DNA of 64,000 bases from Anthoceros angustus. Its lineage: Eukaryota > Streptophyta > Anthocerotopsida > Anthocerotales > Anthocerotaceae. A program made the position numbers and the translations under genes. Below the pieces are notes generated by a model, which did not search any database, was not told the origin of the DNA, and was given only the letters and a program-made list of their open reading frames with translations. Below, piece by piece: positions 55,701 to 64,000 of this stretch. The stretch covers positions 186,001-250,000 of the forward strand of contig VJWM01000003.1 in assembly GCA_010909165.1 (NCBI GenBank). Reading direction: 5' to 3'. Numbering within the stretch: position 1 is the first letter of the stretch; each line of letters starts with the position of its first letter.

Positions 55701-58700
55701 CCCCGACATATGGGTCTGTGAATGTTGCCCTTGGGTGTGGCCTTCAGAATTAGATTGATCGGCCCAAACGTGTAGCTGAGATTCCAAGGGGGCCTGCGAT
55801 AGAAGTTGTTGGGCCAGAGTCTGAGCTTGCTGCACATAGACCATCTGATTAGGGTGCAAACCAGCCTGCAATTGCCTTTGTTGGGTCTGAGCCAATTGCT
55901 GGGCCTCAGCCATTTGCTGCACCTGTGACAAGGCCTGGTGTTGCTGGGTCTGCACACAACCTTGGGACTGCACGAAGGCACGTCGTTGATGAGCATGAGC
56001 CTGCTGATGGTACGCCTGCTGACGGTCAGCCTGAACCTGGAGTTGTGCCTGCCAAAGACCTTCTGTCCGATGACCAGTATTTAGAGTTAGACTCTGAGAT
56101 TGCTGGTGCTGTGCCTGCTGCACAAGCCTAGCCTGCAACTCCTCGCGAACCTGCACCTGGCGAGCCCGATGGTCCTGCTGCGTGTCCTGCTGAGCCTGGT
56201 GACGAGTTGGTGAGTGCACTGTCTGAACCTGGACTTGAAAAGTTGATGCCTGGTGGAAACGAGCCTCAGCCTGCATCTGCTGGGTCGAAGCCACAAACTG
56301 ACCTGGAGTGTGCACTTGCACACGTCGCGCCTGGTCGGGTAACTGTCCCTGACACTCACACTGAGGCCCACGTGTCTGTGAGGCTTGGAGAAGGGTGTGC
56401 ACCTCTGCCAGCTCCGGTCTTTGAATCTGAGACTGGACATTTGCTCTAGGCTGTGGCTGCAAGATGTTCTGCTGTTGCCGAAGCTCAGCCACTGAGGTAA
56501 CACTCACTCCAACTGGTCCAGCATCTTGAGAAGCTGAGGGGCTACGACTTGCAGCACTCCCAGGATTCAAACCTGAAAGAGAACTAGACTGTAGACCAGT
56601 CTCTGCGGCTTGTGTTGGAGACGGAGGCAACAGTGCGAGAGGCCTTATCTTAGACCTGAGGTCGTTACGGGCAGCTTTCTGTCTTGCTAGTAGTTTGTGC
56701 CTCTCCTCCCTCTCACATTTTGTGAACTGGGAAAGTTCACAATCATACCCCTGCATCAAGATCTTCTTGTAAGATTCCCTGTGCAACTTATTAGGTAGTT
56801 TGTTGACTTCTTCCAAAGCTTCTTGATAATAGGCATCTAACTTGTTCCTTGCGTCTTGAACAGAATCTTGGAATCGCTTGTCCTCCTTTGTCTGGAGATC
56901 TATCAACTGCGTAACAGCCATTTCCTGCTTCTCAGGGGTTGCCAATTGAATTCCTTCTAGTTGGCATGGAGGACCCATAGACATTACTGCCAGCCATTCA
57001 AGTGGGCGAAGTCTCCGAAAAGGTTCTTGCCGTACTCCGCCCAGAATCTGAGTCCCCACTGGGGCAGCCTCTACAGGATGCTTATTCGTCTGGCAAGCAG
57101 GAGACTGGCACGGGGCATCCTCAGCCGTGACAAGTTGTTGACCAAGTGACGGATTTGCTGCTTCCGGCTGTTGCACCTGACTACACCCTACACAGTCGTT
57201 GGCACCCGAGTGACTAGCACCTGCTGTTCCCACTGGAGCAGCATCTACAGGATGCGGATTCGTCTGGCAAGAAGAAGGCTGGCAAGAGACAGCCCCAGCC
57301 GTCACAGGTTGTTGCCCAAGTGACAAACTAGCTGCTTCCGGTTGTTGCATCTGACTACACCCTACAGTGTCATAGGCACCCGAGTGACTAACAGCTGCTG
57401 TTGCCTTCTGCAGTTGACCTGTCTGTGCGTCCTGCTGTTCCACATTCAGACTTCCGGATTTTTCTTCAGACTGAATCATGGGGGTGATATTAGATGGCTC
57501 ACCAGGTGGACGACCTACCTGTCCCTCTTCCTCCTGCACATCAAACTTACTGCTCAGATAATGTATAGCGCAGACTTCCAGGCCAGGTACAATTGCTACC
57601 GTAGTCTAACAGAACAAGCCACAAGATTATAGAAATCTTTCATCAGACTGCGCAAACCCAAAAACACTGATAGTGGGAGAAGGTCCAAAGAAGAGAATAC
57701 CCAACATGTTGTACAACAAAGGCATTCGACCGTACAAGGGTACCACCACAGGAGTTCGCCACAGGCAAACAACACAAAATTCAAACGCGTGAGAGTGGGT
57801 GACCAGTACCTGCAAATGCCCAGACATCTCCTTCTGCTGCGGTTCGCTACCAGGAATCTGTTTTGCGTCCACAGCTGTACTTGATGATAGCAGCCCTTCT
57901 ACTGCAGCCCCGCAGTTCAGCCCCTCTCCATTACCTTCACCCTCTAGCGGATGCCCTTCCTGGCTTACCTCGATCGGCTCAGGATGAACCGTGTGTGGCA
58001 TTGAATTTCCCTCAGGCCTGACGACCAACGTGCCATGCACCACATGGTCCAGGTGAACGCTCATGTTCCTTTTCTTTTGTCCATCACCACCGTCATCCCC
58101 GACGGCTGGTAATTGACCTATCGAAGCCAACGTATCATCCCTGCACTGAACTGACTTCCTGACCATGGGCATCTTCCCAGTTCTTTGCCATTCGACATAT
58201 TCATCCTTCAACAGGACTGACCAGAATTTCTTTGCAGGCTCAATATCCTGTGTGAGAGGATCTTCCTGATGCAGGCCATACATAATTGACTGTTGACAGA
58301 CCTCGCCTTCTACTGCCCTGTTTGTCAAGATACACTTTTGCAACTCATGTTCAATTTCGTCTTCCACATGTATTTCTCTATTTTCTGCCAGAAGCAGACA
58401 AACTTTCTCTGCTGTATAAGCTATTCTGTGCTCTCTAATGAGAGAAAGATTGCCCTTCAAGATCTCAAACAACTCCCTAGCTCCCCATCTCAAAATGTGT
58501 TGGCAGAGCTTGGCACTGATTGGCTTTGTAGCAGCCACAAGCCTTTCTCTGACCGGCTTTCCCCTGACAGCTGCAAGCATCCCCTCCTCCACACTCAACC
58601 GTGTGTAAAGCCTGAATACTGCCAACTTTTTTGACTGGAGGGCGCTCTGTAATGATGTTGCAGCATCAAAAGAGGTTAAACCGGCTTGAAATATGATACC

Positions 58701-61700
58701 AATGTCCACATTTGTGAGGTGTATAACCTTGCCGCACATCGAGGCCGCAAGAAGAACAGCAAAGCAGCCCGATTCAAGTTCATTGAAACGCTGGACAGCA
58801 GCCCGATTGTCATGACAGGCAAGTGGTTTGTTAACCAGCTCGAAGGAGTCAGGCCCAAACCGCAGTCGCATATAATCCTCCAAAATTCTCATCACAGCCT
58901 GTGTAGAATTCACAAGTTAACTAAAACAAAGGATGATACAGGCAAAGCCACAATGCACCAGACTAAGTGATTCAACAAACAGAGAACTGCCCCTCAAACA
59001 ACCTTGGATGAAACCATAATCACTACTTTGCGGCGCTTTGCTTTAAGATTCATAAGCATCATGTCTAGCAGCTGAAGCTTGCCGCTAGCTTGTATGGTAT
59101 CCATCAAAAGCGATTCCTCCACCACATCTTTTCCATCCACTCTAGATGCATTTGCAGCAGAGGGGTGGGCCGAGCACTGTGAATGGACATCACATGGAAA
59201 CACGATATCAGAATCTTGGAACTAAATTTCCCGGCTCAACTGCAGCTGCTTTCCCATTCCTCAGAGACAAATGGATATACATGACAAAAGATGTGAACGA
59301 ACCCGAGATAGAGACAAATGAATCAAGACACCATGCATCCACAATCCCGAGTAGGCGATCAAATGCACGTAAAACCCCTTACAGTCAGAAGCACCTACCA
59401 GGTGAAGTTCAGTCACAATATCTTTAAATGTTGAGATTTTTTCTCCTTGTATTCGGCCATCTAGCAGTGTCAAGTAGTTCTTCAACAATGTCTCACAGTA
59501 CTGCTCCACCTGCTGGTTACTCATTTCAACCGGAACCCAGTGCTCCACCAACTGAAAGTCTGAAGAACATAACTTCTCGGATGGAGATACAATGAACTCA
59601 CTTAATAATTTCAACAAAAAATCCCTTTGCTGTTTGTCATCCAGATCTGAACACCGATGATGACAACTACTTGCCTCTGCATGCTGCAGAAAGCTCACTA
59701 TCTGCAACAGATCCTCCACTTCCTTCTGCGCACATTGCAAGAGCAATCAACTGATGAGTATGCTGCCTTCAGGTTGTATGCTTCAGACACGATGCTGCCT
59801 AGCAGACTACAACCAGGTACAACTTATCGACCCAGTATGTTGAAAACATGTCTGCACGGTTTGATCTGAAGGGGGACCTTAAGCGGCTCATGGGAAAAGA
59901 GGAGCCGAAAGTCTGTTCGGAACAGACGAAAAGAGTCCTCTGCATTTGCACCTTTCACCATTCTGTAGCCTTCATCAGCCAACAATGCCTCCCAGCTGAT
60001 GTCCCTTAGATATGAATCCTACACACAATTGTGGCCATGAGAGAGCAATGTAACTTTCATCGAAGGTAACCTGACTCGTGGACCAAGGGAAACACATCAC
60101 AAAAAAACTTCTACACACATTTTCGGAAACACAGTTCAGATGATAGAAAAGATTCTGTACCACACAAGCGATCTCAAATGTTGTGAAGACAATCTGACGT
60201 TTAGAACCTCCACCAACATAGTTGAACTCGTAGCGTTGAATAACCTCTCTAGCCAACTGGCTTCCTGTGTAGGTTACTGCATATGCTTCAGGTGCAATCC
60301 GCAATAGTTCTTTCTCCCAAGCAGGTACAGCCTTGGATGGCAAGACAATTAGAACAGGCTTGGCATTCGGGCATGCTTGGAGAAGCGACAAAACAAACGT
60401 AAGAGCCGTTCTTTCCTGAGAGGTCCAAAAAAATAAGGCATCACATCAGATTAAAAGAACTAACACCCTGTCCTCAGAAGACCACACACTATCATCACAA
60501 GCCAGAAGTTGCAATGTCGAGCACCTACAAACCTTGCAGGCATCTTGAGACAGTAAGCAGTTGGACTTCAAATTCCAGCGTGCCATAAGTTTTTCTAGCA
60601 CCTCTACTTGCTCGTAATGCCACCGTACCCCATCCCATTCTGGCTGTACAGGAAGCCTTTCAATTGGCCCAAGCCCCTTTTCAACCTGATCACAACACAG
60701 CATTAAGCTAGGAACGGAATGCAAACCAAATCAACACAACACTATACCTCATCTTGCCTTCCACCAGTGGGAGTTACCTTGTTGAACCTTAGTGCAAGGT
60801 CCTCTCCAATTTTATTTGCTAACACACCAGTATCGCTTGGTTCCCAAGTGCAACAGTCATATCCAAGACCTTTCCATTTCACCAGCCATTGGCCAGCACC
60901 GCCCCCACCCAAACCACAGACTCTCTCGTGTCTATGACTGGCCCCCCACGGTTCCTTGTGTGCAAGAAGCCGTTCTGGAACAACCCAGTCTTCATTCCAG
61001 TTGGGGCTCTATTCCAAGAGTATCATAAACACTTCAGCAGTACTTCCCAGCACTTGTTGCCCTCAAATAGAAGCTAGCTATACATCAAAACTAGTGAGGC
61101 TACTCAGTTATACACACCATTACAGGAAAGAAACGCTGTTGAGTGATACCTTGCCCTGTTCTGCTTTCCTCTTGTACGAGGAAAGCTTCTTGGGAGCTAG
61201 TTTGATGAGCTCAGCCTCTTGCACCCAGGTGTTATAGACATGGGCATAACCACTCCACTTCACAAAATATTCCTTGGTGTCACATACCAGAACCTCAACA
61301 GCAGCAGCACTCAGGTTTTCCTTTGAGCCATGCGTCTCACCATTAACTGCATTCAAGGAAGACTTTCAGATATTCCACAACCCATTTTGCAATTCCAGAA
61401 CTAAAACACAGCAAAAGATCAACCACTAACACAAAAAAAATTGTCAATCCCTGAGAAACTCAAATACACGAATGGCTCGACAACTAACACACTAACAGAT
61501 GTCAATCCATATGGAACTCAAATACAGAACTAGCTCAACCACTCAGACACTATTAACACTCGTCAATCCATCCAGAACTACAAACACATCACATCCCAGA
61601 GTTCACAACAGCAGGTTTAGCACAAACATGCTCACCCGAAACTGCTGCTGCTGCAATTTGAGATTTTGGATCTATGACTGACAGCGACCTAGCCTCCCTG

Positions 61701-63929
61701 ACCCTCCATATAGACTCCACTTCGACACCATCAAATATGTGCGCCAACAGCCTCCTCTGCTGACATTGAGGACAGTACCAATTACCTACAGGTTTCTCAG
61801 CCACCGGGGGTACAGCACAACCCAAGTGGTATGTCGTTTTGCAGCCCTTGCAGCCACAACATCTGCAAAAAGCACATGACATCACCATAGTTAAGAACCC
61901 ACACTAGCAAACATACTTCTTAGAAAAAGCGAGCATTTATGCTCAGCAAAGTTCTTGGCAAGGAGAAAGTTCATGGCAAGGAAAGAAAATTGCCAATGGG
62001 TTTCAACATACAGGAGATCACCACGCAGCCCGCACTTCTCACAGATATCGTTGTGCTCATCCACCGAGCAGAGATCCTCTGTCTCCCCAACATTCGGACC
62101 AGGACTTGAACTGGTTCCTTTTGCCTTCACTGTATCTGCATCAGTACACATTCCGGTAGCATCCACAGCCTCTAGAACTGCAGGCGTTGCAACTTCAGGA
62201 GCTTGCATGATCCGTGTGTCTTTGCAAACATCCAAGGAGCCTAACTTTGCTACTCCTTCAACGCCATTCTGAGCAGGAGAATCTTCCCGTTGTGAAGAAA
62301 CAGGTAGGCTGGAACCTGTGGGGGCACCGTTAGCTCCAGTCTCCAATAAGACAATGTTCTTATTTCTACCTCGCAACCCTTCACCTGGACTCAGTGAACC
62401 CTTTATCTGAGAGTGTGACCTCTTCTTTCCACCGGTTTGGATTGAAGGAAATTCACTATCACATAGCCTGTCATCAGGGGATCCTGCAACTCCAGCTTCC
62501 ATTCTTCTTTCAATGTCCAGGTTATGGCTTGCTCCCTGGTGCGGCTCCATGGTTGAAGGAGATGAAGATGGGCCCCCTCCATCAGCTCCAGCTTCAGACC
62601 CAAGCAAGCTAATCTGTCGGGGCGGGCCTGCAAGAGATCCAGATAAGCTAGTGCCTGTTCCCATTGCTGAACTTGGAGGTGGCCCTGCTGCCAGAGCTTG
62701 CACCTCCAGAGTCTGAACTTCTTCCGCCTTAGCCAGATGGTGGGAGGAACTCATAAATGCAGGATCTGAGCTTTGTGACGATCCCTTCACATGCGGAGCG
62801 TTCTTCTCAAGAGAGTCCTGAAGAGGATCAGCCACAAGCAGCTTTCTTCTATCTGACCGGTCACAAACATCCTTCTGAACTGATTCAAAACACGAAGTCT
62901 TCTGATGGTACATACTAGCAAGAGAGACAGCCTCCCTGTGCCCCTTGCTGCCATCCCCATCCTTGAAGCGTTCATAACCACTGACGAACAGGCACAAGCA
63001 GCTGGGAAGGGCCAAGACCAATCCAGACAAACCTTTGGTAAGAAATTCAAAACGAAAAGGCATTGCTAACACAATAGAGTGCAGAAAACAAGCTCATACT
63101 TTGCACACAAACTCCCTTCGCGGGCCCAGGGGCAATGGCAGTACCTTCTCTGCACGGCTTCATAATGATCTGATGCTCGCTTGAACCCAAAGAACTTCAC
63201 AATTTTTAGTTTTGGACCTTCTCCTTTTCTCTCAAGGAGGTCGAGCGGGACATCCGGTGGGATACACGCACGAGACATCAGAATTCCAGGCCACCACAAC
63301 TCCTCTGTTATCTGCAGAAAGACACCCGAGTCAAGTGGCAGCGAGACGCTGTACAACAGAATGTAAGCCACGCAAGGGGCAACAGGTACCTTAGCCCAGA
63401 CAACTGCACCACTTGATAACTTGCCATCCCTTTCTTTGGAAGTGATGCTTTCATCCTGCTTGCCGTGCAGCACCTTGGCTGAACGGTCAATAGGACAGAC
63501 TATTCTTGGAGCAAACCCCGGGTTTGGATCTCCTGTTGTGACCGAATCACTGCCTTGAATAACAGACTGCATGTCTTTGGTCTTTCTCACCCTCGGGTGC
63601 GGCTGGTTGGGCAAATGCCGAGCCCTTGTATAACTTTCGGACCTACCCTGAGCCTCAGCTGCATGTTCCTCCGTCTCATCACCGACATGCCTACCCCCAG
63701 CTGACCCTTCATTCCCCACCGAACATTCCACCAGATCCTCTGCACAGAGGCGCCCACTTGTCCAAGACGAAGACGAGCTTCTCTCCACACTCAAGTCTTT
63801 GTGGAGCTCCTTAGCCTCTGCCCTTCCACATTGCTTGGAATCCACATCTTCCGTGTCCTTCGGTGAGGCATCCTCCCCTCCAGACAACCACAGCCACCTC
63901 CTGCCTGCTCTACAACCGGTTGGCGTCAT
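52759..63929 (-). CDS. MOM1-like chromatin protein: PWWP, PHD, two chromodomains, dead SNF2 helicase, Q-rich, C-terminal SIM
   Basis: Exons: 63929-63390, 63311-63145, 62980-62012, 61862-61636, 61346-61150, 61008-60778, 60685-60533, 60415-60161, 60018-59878, 59725-59399, 59176-59003, 58898-57810, 57533-54231, 54129-53889, 53830-53690, 53594-53470, 53382-52759 (8904 nt, 2967 aa). PWWP (173-236: AVVWAK|ITEELWWPGIL), C4HC3 PHD (about 543-600), chromodomains (about 645-690 YFVKWSGYAHVYNTW; about 730-755 QWLVKWKGLGYDCCTWEPS), then a SNF2 fold (about 790-1260). Motif I is SQDACKERTALTF, motif II ADEGY, the TGTPLQN box SHEPLKK and motif VI SLQSALQSKK, so ATP use is unlikely. Then an 1100-aa Gln-rich exon with coiled coils, a coiled coil at about 2592-2670, and VIDLTDDD at the end. 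CHD3-type modules with a dead helicase fit MOM1, a transcriptional silencer independent of DNA methylation changes. The frame is open to the right edge, so the true start may lie outside. Confidence 0.85.
55300..55640. repeat. Coding minisatellite (Gln-rich) inside the MOM1-like gene
   Basis: Tandem 24-bp units (CTGCTGACCACGCTGTTGCT plus GCCC on the plus strand) encode QQGQQQRG on the minus strand; the central four or five copies are nearly identical. Neighbouring QQ-rich units are more diverged. This is the core of the low-complexity region. Confidence 0.88.
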
Positions 63930-64000
63930 GCTAGACCCAACGGGTGTAGGGGACTCCTCCAGTGCACCTCTCCTTCCCTGAGGACTCTGTGAAGGAGAAG
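63930..64000 (-). other. Upstream continuation of the MOM1-like reading frame
   Basis: The exon-1 frame stays open to the window edge (SPSQSPQGRRGALEESPTP is encoded here). The ATG at 63929 may therefore be internal, and the first exon or exons may lie outside the window. Confidence 0.5.

Noticed and set aside
55205-55753. Ala-rich and Leu-rich plus-strand frames
   Set aside because: They are antisense shadows of the CAG-rich repeat coding QQGQQQRG in the MOM1-like gene.

Overview
The window is nuclear DNA of a plant, most likely an early-diverging land plant such as a bryophyte or lycophyte; the species cannot be fixed from the sequence. The evidence is spliced genes with GT-AG introns of mostly 60-400 bp, plant-type families (SKU5-like oxidase, U-box/ARM ligase, root-cap protein, BAG with IQ motif, MOM1-like remodeler), a nuclear tRNA-Gly, and Ty1/copia remnants. 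I rebuilt exon structures by matching open frames, splice sites and codon phases; in every multi-exon gene the phases close exactly.

Layout. 1-13 kb is a gene cluster: a BAG co-chaperone (-, cut by the left edge), intronless MCM5 (-), a three-finger RanBP2-type zinc-finger gene (+, head to head with MCM5 across E2F-like sites), tRNA-Gly(CCC) (-) and phosphomevalonate kinase (-). 13-21.5 kb is gene-poor and holds decayed copia fragments, GC-rich minisatellites and duplicated transposon-like blocks. 21.5-38.6 kb holds a 1398-aa U-box/ARM ubiquitin ligase (-), a 1321-aa secreted proline-rich protein (-) and a complete PAN3 deadenylase subunit (-). 39.4-45.4 kb holds three intronless genes: a secreted root-cap/VWD-like protein (-), a GPI-anchored SKU5-like multicopper-oxidase homologue (-) and a GH27 alpha-galactosidase (+). 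45.4-52.7 kb is an AT-rich gene desert with at least six separate tandem or dispersed repeats. 52.8 kb to the right edge is one very large gene (-) for a MOM1-like protein.

The most interesting locus is that last gene. Its 17 exons encode about 2970 aa in the order PWWP, PHD, two chromodomains, a SNF2 helicase fold whose motifs I, III and VI have lost their catalytic residues, a huge glutamine-rich region, coiled coils, and a perfect SUMO-interacting motif at the very C-terminus. It looks like a chromatin reader that keeps CHD3-type modules plus a PWWP while being ATPase-dead.

The genes do not form one pathway. They cover replication (MCM5), isoprenoid synthesis (PMK), RNA handling (zinc-finger protein, PAN3, tRNA), protein quality control (BAG, U-box ligase), cell wall (SKU5-like, proline-rich, alpha-galactosidase) and silencing (MOM1-like).
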